Program-made: the position numbers and the translations under genes | Shown here: piece by piece, positions 1 to 13,396 of the stretch | How the letters are laid out: every line of letters begins with the position of its first letter | How positions within the stretch are numbered: position 1 is the first letter of the stretch | NCBI RefSeq assembly: GCF_964355755.1 | Contig: NC_092678.1 | Coordinates: 21,362,922 to 21,426,921 of the forward strand | DNA: 64,000 nt | Source of the DNA: Antedon mediterranea | Lineage: Eukaryota; Echinodermata; Crinoidea; Comatulida; Antedonidae | Reading direction: 5' to 3' | The notes under the pieces: generated by a model | The model's database searches: none | The model's input: only the letters and a program-made list of their open reading frames with translations | What the model was told of the DNA's origin: nothing

Positions 1-226
1 TTTGGATGTACTTGTCTAACTATATAACTTTATAACTAGTTGTTGATGTGTATATAGGATTTATATTGATAGCGCAATAGCCCAATGGGCTAGTTAGATG
101 TAGATTTCACAAGCCCCATACCATTGTACTAGCCACAGATCATTTTCCTAGCCCCATGTTATTTTTCTAGCCACAGATTATTTTCCTAGCCTAGATCGTT
201 GTCCTAGCCACAGGCTATTATCCCAT

Positions 227-887
227 TCCCTGCCCATTTTGCTAGCACCCAGGCCATTTTGCTAGCACCCTGCCCATTTTGCTAGCACCCTGCCCATTTT
301 GCTAGCGCCCAGGCCATTTTGCTAGCGCCCAGGCCATTTTGCTAGCGCCCAGGCCATTTTGCTAGCGCCCAGGCCATTTTGCTAGCGCCCAGGCCATTTT
401 GCTAGCGCCCAGGCCATTTTGCTAGCGCCCAGGCCATTTTGCTAGCGCCCAGGCCATTTTGCTAGCGCCCAGGCCATTTTGCTAGCACCCAGGCCATTTT
501 GCTAGCGCCCAGGCCATTTTGCTAGCGCCCAGGCCATTTTGCTAGCGCCCAGGCCATTTTGCTAGCGCCCAGGCCATTTTGCTAGCGCCCAGGCCATTTT
601 GCTAGCGCCCAGGCCATTTTGCTAGCGCCCAGGCCATTTTGCTAGCGCCCAGGCCATTTTGCTAGCGCCCAGGCCATTTTGCTAGCGCCCAGGCCATTTT
701 GCTAGCGCCCAGGCCATTTTGCTAGCGCCCAGGCCATTTTGCTAGCGCCCAGGCCATTTTGCTAGCGCCCAGGCCATTTTGCTAGCGCCCAGGCCATTTT
801 GCTAGCGCCCAGGCCATTTTGCTAGCGCCCAGGCCATTTTGCTAGCACCCAGGCCATTTTGCTAGCACCCAGGCCATTTTGCTAGCC
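227..887. repeat. 20-bp minisatellite, about 33 copies
   Basis: About 33 head-to-tail copies of a 20-bp unit of the form gctagcgcccaggccatttt, in perfect 20-bp register. The interior copies are nearly identical. Variants (gcaccc for gcgccc, tgccc for aggcc) sit mostly at the two edges. The preceding 120-226 region has looser copies of a ctagccacagatt motif that look like the decayed source. The array lies upstream of the first visible SRPK exon, so it is probably intronic. No coding function is seen. Confidence 0.95.
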
Positions 888-1221
888 AATTATTTATATA
901 CTACATGAGAGCAAACACAATTACATAGGCCTAATCATACAATTAATGATGTTCTGAATGGTTTGAATATTTTAGTTGGTATATGCAAATGTTTTACAGT
1001 TTTACCTTGCATTTTCTTAGACTAAAATGTTTGCATGCTAACATATAATTTTTGCTATTGAAGGTTAAGATTCGTGTACAGACATTATTAGAAAAAGATC
1101 TGTTCTGTTCCAGTGTATAGTGTAGTGTTTCTTGGGTTTACTAACAATACTTATTATCATAGTCCATATACAGTAGAACATTTTGAGATATCCTTGTTGC
1201 CTTTAAGGGGACACTTTCCTA

Positions 1222-1366
1222 AAGCTCTATCTACACTATCAAACTTCATGTGACAAAAAAAATGTGATGTGCCCAAATATGGTAGTGATATGATGTCATT
1301 GTGTCCATATATGGGCACAACACATTTTGTTTGTCACATAAAATTTGATAGTCTAGACAAAGCTTA
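1222..1366. mobile_element. Foldback MITE family A, copy 1
   Basis: A near-palindromic element whose ends match agctctrtctacactatc and its reverse complement, around a core with gatgtgcccaaatatggtag and gtccatatatgggcac. It lies upstream of the first visible SRPK exon. Confidence 0.85.
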
Positions 1367-1431
1367 TGAAACAAACAATAGGGGAATGTATGTTTTTACA
1401 CTGGCCAACCACTATTCTGGTGACCCTTATT

Positions 1432-1614
1432 AAAGCTTGGTTCCCACTAGAACGTAACGCAAGGACGTAAACGCAACGCAAGCGTTTTAACCAATGACAA
1501 GCGAAGTTATAGACAGTTAGCAATCACAAGCGAATAAGCCATCGCTTGTGATTGGTCAATTCACTTGCGTTGCGTTACGTCCTTGTGTTGCGTCGCTAGT
1601 GGGAACCACGCTTT
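1432..1614. mobile_element. MITE family B, copy 1 (GGTTCCCACTAG ends)
   Basis: The left end aagcttggttcccactag pairs with ctagtgggaaccacgctt at the right. The inner arms (acgtaacgcaaggacgtaa and its complement) and the tgattggtcaa stretch are also inverted. Related copies are at 44305 and 50251. Confidence 0.85.
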
Positions 1615-1835
1615 AGAGGTCTCAAATGTTTCCCCTTTTACCAAGGCTCTACTTTGTATAAGTATAAAACACTTCTGTGAATGGTATATGCATAGCAATG
1701 CTTACATGATGCATAGAGATATTATAGTGAACCTCTATCCATGATGTGACAACTATATGCTCTGTTGATGCCGTAGTCGTATCATCTAGAAAGGTCTGTA
1801 GAATATTATTAAAGTATTTCTTGTTGCTCTTACAG

Positions 1836-4280
<2,445 letters not shown>

Positions 4281-5324
4281 TGTTGTCCACCCCCTCTGTA
4301 CATAACCTGCTGTATAAAGTCCTTATGTAATTTAATAGATACACAAAGTGTCTCAAGTACTCGAACCCTATTGGTGTAGATTGTTTAGTGTAGGCCCCCT
4401 CTTAATATAGACCAACAAGTGTTTAAATTGCGTGATGTGGCTACGAAACTTAAGAAGCAATCATATGTACGTGCTTAAAACAATATGATAACTAACTACT
4501 AATACCACAGATGATAATCCTAAATTGTAGGCAGTCTGGGAAGACAAAACAACGGATCAACACTGGGGTTGTGTATATACCAAATTTATTCGAATAAACG
4601 CCTCCCTCAAACACTCCCCATAGAGCATCATGTGGAATAAACACCATCCTTGGATAAAATCCCAGTGGAATTATATACACTATTGTATTGCAATGCATTC
4701 AAATTTATTGATTGACATGATCTACAATTTAACATGCATTTTGATACAATTTTTTCCTGTATTTTATCACTCCTGGGTATTAATTAATTGTGTTGTATTT
4801 TTCTTGTTACGAAATTACCAAAAAAAAAACGCCGAATAAACATGCGCATTCCCCCCACCCCCTTCCCTTAAAAATCCTCCTGAACACTAAACACCCTGGA
4901 GTGTTTACTTTAATAAATACGGTACATGCACTACCTATCACAGTACATGTTCAAATGATCGTTACGTCTCATTGCTTCTTCATGTATTTAAAAAGTTCAA
5001 CATTTTGTTGATCAAGGCTTTTTAGAATAATTGATCTTCAGGTAGAATGACAAGGGCTTTAGTTGGTCTTTAAATTGGCCTTGCAAACTGCAGTTAGTAG
5101 TGAACATAGATGTTTGGTTAATTGAATACATTGTGATAGGTTTCAGATAAAATAAAATTAATTTACTTTAAAAAACAGCCCAGTCGCAGATAATTCATTG
5201 CCATCTACATAATCATCCAGTGAGCAAGAAATACATTTCATGTTCCTGACGAAGTTCTTAAGTATCCTTTATTTAAAGACAAATATAATATTTCATTTAA
5301 TTATAGAACTTATTCATAATTACC

Positions 5325-5612
5325 TCTACCAATAATGTAGTAATCCATTAACTGTAAGTAAGAGCTTATGATTGGTTGAACATTGTTGACTACTTCAACC
5401 AACAAATAATGTAGTAACCCATTAACTGTAAGAGCTTTTGATTGGTTGAACATTGTTGACTACTTCAACCAACAAATAATGTAGTAACCCATTAACTGTA
5501 AGAGCTTTTGATTGGTTGAACATTGTTGACTACTTCAACCAACAAATAATGTAGTAAACCATTAACTGTAAGAGCTTTTGATTGGTTGAACATTGTTGAC
5601 TTCTTCAACCAA
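5325..5612. repeat. 70-bp tandem repeat, about 4 copies, each with a hairpin
   Basis: Units begin at about 5331, 5401, 5471 and 5541 (aacaaataatgtagta...). Each contains ttggttgaa and its inverse ttcaaccaa around cattgttgactac, so each unit can form a stem-loop. If the SRPK transcript is long, this lies in its 3' UTR. Confidence 0.9.
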
Positions 5613-6373
5613 TCATATTGCAGCAATTTCAAGATAATAATCAGTTAGGTTTGTTGTAATTCAATTAGTAAGTTCTTCTTTTAATTATATCTTGTAAATT
5701 TCTTCTCGAGGGTCAAATTTTCTACTGTAGGCATGATAGAATAAATTCCATGACAGTTCTGAAATTAACGGGACTCGAAAAGACGAAGGATATGTGTACA
5801 TTTTTGCATTTAGTTGTATTTACTGTTTTTGACCTTTTATGGCAAATATTCTAATTTATGCAAAGTAGGTAAGTCTCAGGTTTGAAATATTCCTTGTCGT
5901 GTACCTTTTTAGATGGTAACATATCAATTGTTTTGTCTATTCCTACCTACTGTGTTTGGTAATGATAAAATTAAAACTTATGTAATGTATTATTTTGATT
6001 TATGGCTAAAGGCCAACTCCAACAGCATCGTACGTCCCGGCCCGAAAAAACGCCTTGACTTGCGTTGCTTTCTGAGATGAATCCCGATAAGATGAGTTGT
6101 CTTGAGATAGTGGCGGGCGTAGTTTTCAGGTCGTATGGAGAACTTTAAAAATATCCAAATTTATATTGATGAGGCGACTTGTCAGGCCTTGCTGTGCGAT
6201 GCTGTCTGAGTTGGCCTTAAGAATCTTGTATAACAAGTACTATATATGTATTGTAGAATTTTGTTGAGATACGAGTGTGGAAGATGCTAATATGCACCAA
6301 GAACGTCATACAGTATTTAACTTTGAAAAATAGGAATCTATTTAACTTGATGCGTTATTGAATGTTCATCTAA

Positions 6374-6563
6374 CAATTATTCTACTGCAGTTACTGCAGT
6401 AACTATTGAAAAAACATAATGATTTTAGTTTGTTTCAATGTAGGAAGTTTAGCATGCATTCACTTGTTTATGATTGCCCAAAAAAGGCTTTGTGACTGTT
6501 AATAATTATTAAATAGGTTAAAATCAAAATGTAGGTACTGCAGTAACTGCAGTAAAATAATTT
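6374..6563. mobile_element. Inverted-arm element with CTGCAG termini
   Basis: The left arm attctactgcagttactgca and the right arm tgcagtaactgcagtaaaat are inverse over about 30 bp with few mismatches. Solo arms of the same kind occur near 17656, 29502 and 55436. Confidence 0.7.
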
Positions 6564-6759
6564 ATTCAAAGAATTGATTTGAGGTAATTTGTCTCCAAAT
6601 TGTTATCTTTCTTTTGGTTTGTTTGTCTTAAAATAATGTAGTAGAATTTTATATCGGCGCGAAACAACTATTTAAATTAGTTCACTATGACTATTTGTAT
6701 AGATCATATTTATATACATATATAGTTGTATAATGTTGATTATGTAACAACACACATGT

Positions 6760-7170
6760 ATTTGATTTACGTTACATCCTCTGTAGTTCCTTCAGTTATG
6801 TCATAGGGTAAAGGTCAAATAGAGTTGTAAACTTGTGATGTCATAGTATCTTATCATTTGCAAGTCTTCATTCTTGGTACAGTGGATTTAAATACATCAT
6901 TCATGCATTTGATTCAATTTACAACCATCTGTAGTTCTTTTAGTTATGTCATAGGGTAAAGGTCAAATAGAGTTGTAAACTTGTGATGTCACAGTATCTT
7001 ATCATTTGCAAGTCTTCATTCTTGGGACAGTGGATTAAAATACATCAGTTGATTTACTTTACAATTCTCTGTATATTCCTTCAGTTGCTATGTCATAGGG
7101 TAAAGGTCAAATAGAGTTGTGATGTCACAGTATCATATAACTAGTAAAGTCTTCATTTTAAGACAGTGGA
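6760..7170. repeat. About 140-bp direct repeat, 3 copies
   Basis: Three copies share tcagttatgtcatagggtaa, aggtcaaatagagttgt and acttgtgatgtcacagtatc, followed by aagtcttcatt and acagtggatt. They start near 6760, 6906 and 7047; the third has a short deletion. Confidence 0.9.
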
Positions 7171-8761
7171 TTAAGGATTATATCGACCAAATACAGTCCC
7201 GAAAATGAACAGGACGGTGTATGCTGCGCTTATATACAAAATCTATTATAACCACAGCTCAGCGGTGTTGTTCGGCGGAAAACTCTGCTCACACGGTGAT
7301 GTAATATGAATTCTGAGAATTTCTGTTATAAGAATATTCGATTACTGGATCTTTTAATAGTCGTTTTCAAAAACATAAATGATGCGTACGTTTGTATATA
7401 TGGTAAGATAGACTTTGTAGACAATTCGTTACCAAAATCATCACAGTAAACTTTTACATTTGTTGACAATGTTCTTTCCCTCGCAATCATGTCAAAAATG
7501 GTTTTGAGATGGATTTTTTTTTTTTGTAAATTTGTGGTATATAATACTTGATTGACGAATTTGCATTTGTTGTGGCGTGGTACGATTTAAGTAGCATCTG
7601 CAAAAGGAAGATAGTTTGCGATTATTACTCTTTTCAATTCAAAGATGTACAACATTATTTGGTTTCCTATGATGAATTTGGGTTAAAAGAATACAAATTT
7701 AATACTTAACTGAAATATTGGTGAATAATGCGATGTATTGTTATTTCTTTCTTCTTAGTGAAATAAATTAAGGTTGTGATTGTAACAATTTTTGGTGGTT
7801 GACGCTGTGTACCATTACCATAGTTACATCATTTACTCTATTTTAGTTGTCAGAATTAAAAGAGTTTCTGGTAACGTTAAATGTTGTTATTGGTTTTTTT
7901 TGCATTGCGCCTGGTACGAAACAAGTGTTACTTCAAGAAGTGAGGAAATAAAGATGAAATATATGTTTGTGTGAATGGTTAAAATACTGAAAATGTGTAC
8001 TTCCATATTTAGAATACCACCAGTAGAATACGAAATGTGGCAATTAACTTAGGAGATACGCAGAATTATAAATGCAGTTAAGGCGTTTCATAGTTATACG
8101 GCATTTCAGTGAAGCGTGACATCCAGGGACGTAGCACCACCATTCCATTTCTTGCAAGCAAGTTGCACGACGGACGACACAACGTAAACAATTTTTGGGG
8201 TGAGTTTTAATTGTTGTTTCTTGGGCTAGTTTAGTAATCAAACTATATTAGGCTGTGATGTTAATAGGCCTAACTGAACTAAATATACTTTCAAATAATC
8301 CATTGATCATGGAGTAAATTTATTCCATGACTTAATTAATTAACGTATCGGAAAGGACATCACATAGCCTGCCTAATACTTAGGCCTATGTTCAGCTCAG
8401 CAGTGTGTCGTGGTTGTTGCTTGCTGGGTCTAGCTACGCATTTGTTGGTAGGCCTATCTACAATGTCGCCATCAAGCAGCTTTTCCTACTCTAAAATGCA
8501 GTATCATATATTGGATTGCAAGACTCACTTTCATCCATACCATAATACACCTAATGCCAGATATTAAAATAAATTAAAAACAGGACTCTCGCATCATTTT
8601 TTTTAAAATCATAATTTCTAATCATGACATTTTTATGGAATATGCTGGTATAGTACTAGATAAATTATGCATGCCTAGTCTACTAGTCGTATGCTAGGCT
8701 AGGTCTAGCATAGCATTAATAATAATACTTTTTTTCAGTAGTTTCATTTCAAGAATAGAAA

Positions 8762-11627
8762 ATGTCAGCTAATCTCAAAGGCAAGATTCAAACAGGTAAT
8801 TGTAACCTAATTTCATTTAATATCTTTTCTTCAAATGATATTATATTGATTATTTAAAATAATATTTCACATAATAAAGACTGTTAACTATTGCATTGCA
8901 GTTTTAGGACCTATTGACCCTTCTACATTGGGTCCAACTTTGACCCATGAACATTTGCATATGACCTATGGCTGCTGTTACGTGGACCCTCGTGCTGAAG
9001 ATCGTGAAATGATCGATGAGCCGATTGTAATGAAGAATCTTAGTTTTATCAATCATTTTCCGTACGTAATTATATCATTTTTCAATTATTATATTATAAT
9101 TTATGCATTTACTAAAGCACATTCATTAGTGCAAATTTACAAAAGAAAATGAAATTGTTCCATGGTAAAATGAGATAATTTAACATTAATTGTTCATTAT
9201 ATTTTTTTTTTTAGTTATGCAAATAAAGCCAATTTGGACCTTCACAATGATAAAGATGCCATACTTGAAGAACTTGAATTATTCAAGAAGAAAGGAGGGT
9301 CATGTATCGTTGAAGTTTCTCCGGTTGGGATCGGAAGAGATGTTCAAGTTTTAGCTGATTATTCAAAGAAAACAGGTGTTCAAATAGTGAGCGGTGCAGG
9401 TAACATATTATTTATATTTTGTTTGTAATTAAGTATTCATATTCAATTTGTAATAAAATGTTAGTGTAACTGTTACGTTAATTTAATTTTGTTTGAATGG
9501 ATTTATTTGTCTTAAAATTAACACCGCCCACTTCTCCCTCCCCTCCCCTTCTCCCATGCCAAAACCCCTCCCCATGCCAAAACCCCTCTTCCCATGCCAA
9601 AACCCCTCTCCCCATGCCAAAACCCCCCCTCCCCGTCTAGATTAACTAAATTATACATATAAAAGATCTAAATCTAAAAGATAGAATGCCATGGTACACA
9701 TAAATATTGATTACAATTAGCTCCAACCGGATTAATTTAATTACTATAATCATTAGTTTTCTTATTGTTGTAGGCTATTATCTGGCGTGTTCAATGCCGT
9801 CAGAGTTGGATAGTATAAAAGAAGAGGAGATTGTTGAAACCCTAAAATATGAATTAACAGAAGGGGCTGATGGAACGAACATCCAATGTGGAGTGATTGG
9901 AGAAGTTGGCTGCTCATGGCCATTACACCGTAAGAAGACACTAATAATCTTTCTTTTATTTCTTTCAATAAATCATTATTAGACAGACTATTTGTATTGC
10001 AAGTTTATTGCTAATGGCAACTTGTGCAACAAACTTGGATGGAGCTCAAGTTTCTTCTGTTACTTTATGATTGATATTCTATAAATAACTTACAGTAGAC
10101 CTGTGGAAGCCAATAAAGTGTCTCAGTAGTGATGTCCCCTCAATTAAGGTTGGCCATAGTGTTAAAACATTTATATCCCCTTGTGAAAGTATCTATCTAA
10201 TAGGGGTGTTCCCTAAATAAAACCAGAAATGTTATTTAATGAATGTTGCTCTTTATATTGTCGTAATAAAGTTTGACAAATTAATTTTCAGCAAATGAAA
10301 AGAAGTCACTCCGTGCAGCTGGTATCGCCCAATCAGAACTTGGTTGTCCCGTGATCATTCATCCTGGCAGGAGTGAAGGCAAACCAGAAATGGCGCCAAC
10401 AGAACATCTTAGAGTCTTCCAAGAAGCTGGTGGGGTTGCAAGTCACACGGTTATGTCTCACTTAGATCGTAAGTATACAAATATTAGGAAGATAAGGAGG
10501 CAGTAATTTGAAAAGTTGTGGAGTGGTGGTGAACACCAGATTTTCTACTGTATCACCACATATATCATGATTTGTCTAGATACAGCGTCACATATGTATC
10601 ACATGATGCCGGTTTCATGATACAATTCTAAAACATAAAATCTCTCTATCTCTATTTAATCAGAACAGTATCACAATTTCGATTTTAATGTCTTGTAAAA
10701 CGTCCTTTTTTGTGTACAGGTTTTCAGTTTTTGGCTATGTTATTTTATTTCTATAAGCTTTTCCGACTTGATGTTCTGCATGAGATCTTTTTTTTTTAAC
10801 TGTTTTATTATTGTACAAGTGGTATATGTAATTTACTCTTAATTCAATGTTTATATTGCAATTAGTAAAACGAATAAAACCAGAAATATATAAACCAGAA
10901 ATATATAAATATATTTTTTCAATAATTAAATGTCTGTTTTATAATACCGTTTCAATCTAAAACTAGTTAATTTTAAATTTCTCTTTTTTGAAGGTTGTTG
11001 CCAAACAATGGAGACCGTCTTAGAGTTCGCTGAACTTGGTTCATACCTTGAGTATGACTTCTTTGGAAACGAGTGTTCCTATTATCAAACTGTTCCTTCG
11101 ATAGACTTCATCTCAGACGCTCAACGCATCAACCTTATTAGAGGTCTGGTTGATGAAGGATATGCAGATAAAATTGTTATTGCTCATGACGTGCACACAA
11201 GGCATCGTTTGGTAGGCTTACAACATTTATGCAAATACCATGATATATAATATAAAAGACAACGTTCGGTAGCCCTCACTATCAAACTAATTTGACAAAA
11301 ACAGCCAAATATGGTAGTGATATGCCCAAATATGATAGTCATATGATATCATGTCCATATATGGGCACATCACATTTTTTTGTCACATAAAGTTTGATAG
11401 TGTCAACAGAGCTTTAGATAGAGATTACTTATTGAGGTTAAAATTACTTAATTTCTTACCTGACAAAACTATGATACTTTTCCTTCTTCTAGATGAAATA
11501 TGGAGGCCATGGATACAGCCATATACTGGAGAATGCTGTACCAAAGATGTTGATAAAAGGCATCTCTCAGGAGGATATAGATAAGATACTCATCCACAAC
11601 CCAAGATCATGGCTTACTTATTTCTGA
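8762..11627 (+). CDS. PTER: Phosphotriesterase-related protein, copy 1 (354 aa)
   Basis: PTER belongs to the amidohydrolase superfamily (bacterial phosphotriesterase fold). The mammalian enzyme is known to hydrolyse N-acetyltaurine; activity here is inferred. Seven exons: 8762-8795, 8902-9061, 9215-9399, 9774-9929, 10292-10468, 10994-11211 and 11493-11627 (stop TGA). They total 1065 nt in one frame. Metal-binding residues fit the family: H27 and H29 in LTHEHLH, E170 in GVIGEVG (carboxylated lysine in bacterial enzymes), H202 in IIHPGR, H235 in MSHLD and D303 in IAHDVH. The length matches vertebrate PTER (about 350 aa). The start ATG follows an acceptor (AG at 8737-8738), so at least one 5' non-coding exon lies upstream. 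AATAAA at 12284 could serve polyadenylation. A second copy follows 1.8 kb downstream on the same strand. Confidence 0.95.
9525..9640. repeat. C-rich minisatellite in PTER copy 1 intron
   Basis: Short irregular repeats of ccccatgccaaaacccctc, strongly C-biased on the plus strand, lie between PTER exons 3 and 4. The unit is about 20 bp with four or five copies. Confidence 0.85.
11271..11414. mobile_element. Foldback MITE family A, copy 3 (PTER intron)
   Basis: Core gatatgcccaaatatgatag and tccatatatgggcacatcac, with arms ending in aaagtttgatagtgtcaaca and agcttta. It lies between the last two exons of PTER copy 1. Confidence 0.85.
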
Positions 11628-13370
11628 GTTTCATTGTATTTAAGTTTACTCTTACTAATCATGGTAACAGTTTGTAGAGGGTACTGGTTTGATAATTTTT
11701 CACATGAAATTGTTTTTAATGCCTTATTTACTTATTTATTATATGGAATTTCAATATATTGTATGGTACTGTAAAAACTTTCACTTCCATCTTACGCTCT
11801 GTCTACACTATCACACTTTATATGACAAAAAAATTTGATGTGCCCATGAACACAATGACATCATATCACTACCACATTTAGGCACATCACACTTTTTTTG
11901 TCAAACTTTGTTTGATAGTGTAGACAGAGCTCTTTAGGAAATATTTAATGCAAAAAATAATTAGTGAAAAATGTCTTGTGTTGTATTAGAGTAGAACCTG
12001 TTTGGGAAACTCCTAGAGGACACCTCTATTAAAGAAACAGTTAACAAATGGGGGAAAATTTATAACCACCACCATGGAAATATATGGGTACACCCATATT
12101 AAGAGGATACGTTTCTGTGACATGAATGAGGGGAAAGCTATGGCCAAAACAATCCCTATTCATGTCAAACAAGAAGCATTTATATTTTATCTGTACGGTC
12201 AACCCCTATCCCTATTCAGGGAACACTCCTATGATATGGACACTTTGTCCCCTAAAATCTTTTGATAGTGAACTGGCTTGAATAAATTGCTGATACAGTA
12301 CTACCTATAATCAGATAATAAAGATATGAAATGATTTATATAATTGTGTTTTAATTTATTTTACTCAATGTGAGCTTTCAACGAAACAGAATTGTAAAAT
12401 AAGTTCAAAACCGAAAACAAAATACTCTTGACAATACAAAAAGAATTAATTTGTCCAAAGTGTAGAAAACAAGAAACCCGTCCACATAAACTACTTTTGA
12501 TTGGCCGAATATAATAGTTCGACTTTTTAAGGCCAGTTCCTATTGGTCAATTTTATTGTATTGTTTTAAAAAGTTTTTTTTAAACACCTCGCGGTAAGTC
12601 TGGGCTAAGCTCTCCAAAATCGCCGATATTTAGGCCTAAGTCGATGGGTTTATTGTCTCTTTCGTATATTTATCTGAATTGGTACTTTATCTTCAATAAT
12701 TCTCGATGTATCAACAAGTGAAAAACCCTCAATGTCAACGTAAGTATTGTATTTTTTCTACCCTTGACTGACCCTTGACTCCTGGAGTTGAGCACACGCA
12801 CTTACAACAGCCGGCCGGGGACGTCGCGACGTTTTTCCTGTCATTTCTCCTGCGCTAAAAGCCTGATTCCTGAAGGAGGAGGTACACGTTTTGGTACTAG
12901 AAAAGTAAGTAATTTAGTTTATTTTATATCATAAACAACAACTATAACTACTACTCTAGGCTAGTCTGGAACTAGGCTTCTCAGTTGTAGGCTTACATTA
13001 GTTAGGCCTTTATTTACTCTTTTTAGTAGCCTAGGCCTGTCACAAGGATTGGGTAGACCCAGTAACTGTAGGCCTACTTCTGTACATTTTTTAGCTGGTC
13101 GAGCTATTAATTTATCACTATTTCACTTTCTGGAAATAGTTAGTAGGTTCTCAGGTTGCTATGAAGTTCTGTTTTACTTTAATAAAGCGCAAATAATGGA
13201 AGTTTACTTATTACTATAGGCCTACATAAAGGCTAAAAATAGACTTTTCACTTTTCGTATTCCTCATTTTAAAAACCTTACACCCACATAAGTATAGGCC
13301 TAAACAATCATTTGGAGTTTGGCTAATCTCTTCTTTGACATTACTTTGTATTGTTTTTTTTTCCTTCTAG
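11628..13370. other. Intergenic DNA between the two PTER genes and probable promoter of copy 2
   Basis: It holds a family A MITE and, at about 11990-12265, a dispersed sequence with gaggacacctctattaa-type motifs. From about 12560 the sequence becomes less AT-rich with CpGs (ctcgcggtaag, ccggccggggacgtcgcg). A donor site gtaagt at 12905 pairs with a pyrimidine-rich acceptor ending at 13370, just before the copy 2 start. So 12904 is the likely end of its 5' non-coding exon. Inverted CCAAT motifs (attggcc, attggtc) lie near 12500 and 12553. Confidence 0.55.
11796..11932. mobile_element. Foldback MITE family A, copy 4
   Basis: Full-length copy: gctctgtctacactatcaca at the left and gtttgatagtgtagacagag at the right. 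It lies between the PTER genes. Confidence 0.9.
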
Positions 13371-13396
13371 AAATTTGTGAAGGCCCTTAAGGCAGC

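Larger units (their letters stand above)
4281..8738. other. SRPK 3' region and intergenic DNA
   Basis: No convincing coding exon is seen. AATAAA signals on the plus strand at 4593, 4637 and 7762 could end SRPK transcripts at different lengths. The region holds the 70-bp array, an inverted-arm CTGCAG element and the 140-bp array described separately. The 5' non-coding exon(s) of the first PTER gene must lie toward the right end; I cannot define their start. Confidence 0.5.

Noticed and set aside
227-887. CRISPR-like array
   Set aside because: The units are contiguous with no unique spacers and the context is eukaryotic; the same holds for the arrays at 34275, 40513 and 61685.
1-1835. Upstream SRPK exons with the kinase N-lobe or HRD loop
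   Set aside because: I searched the plus strand for splice-bounded frames with such motifs and found only the minisatellite and two MITEs; these exons are probably left of the window.
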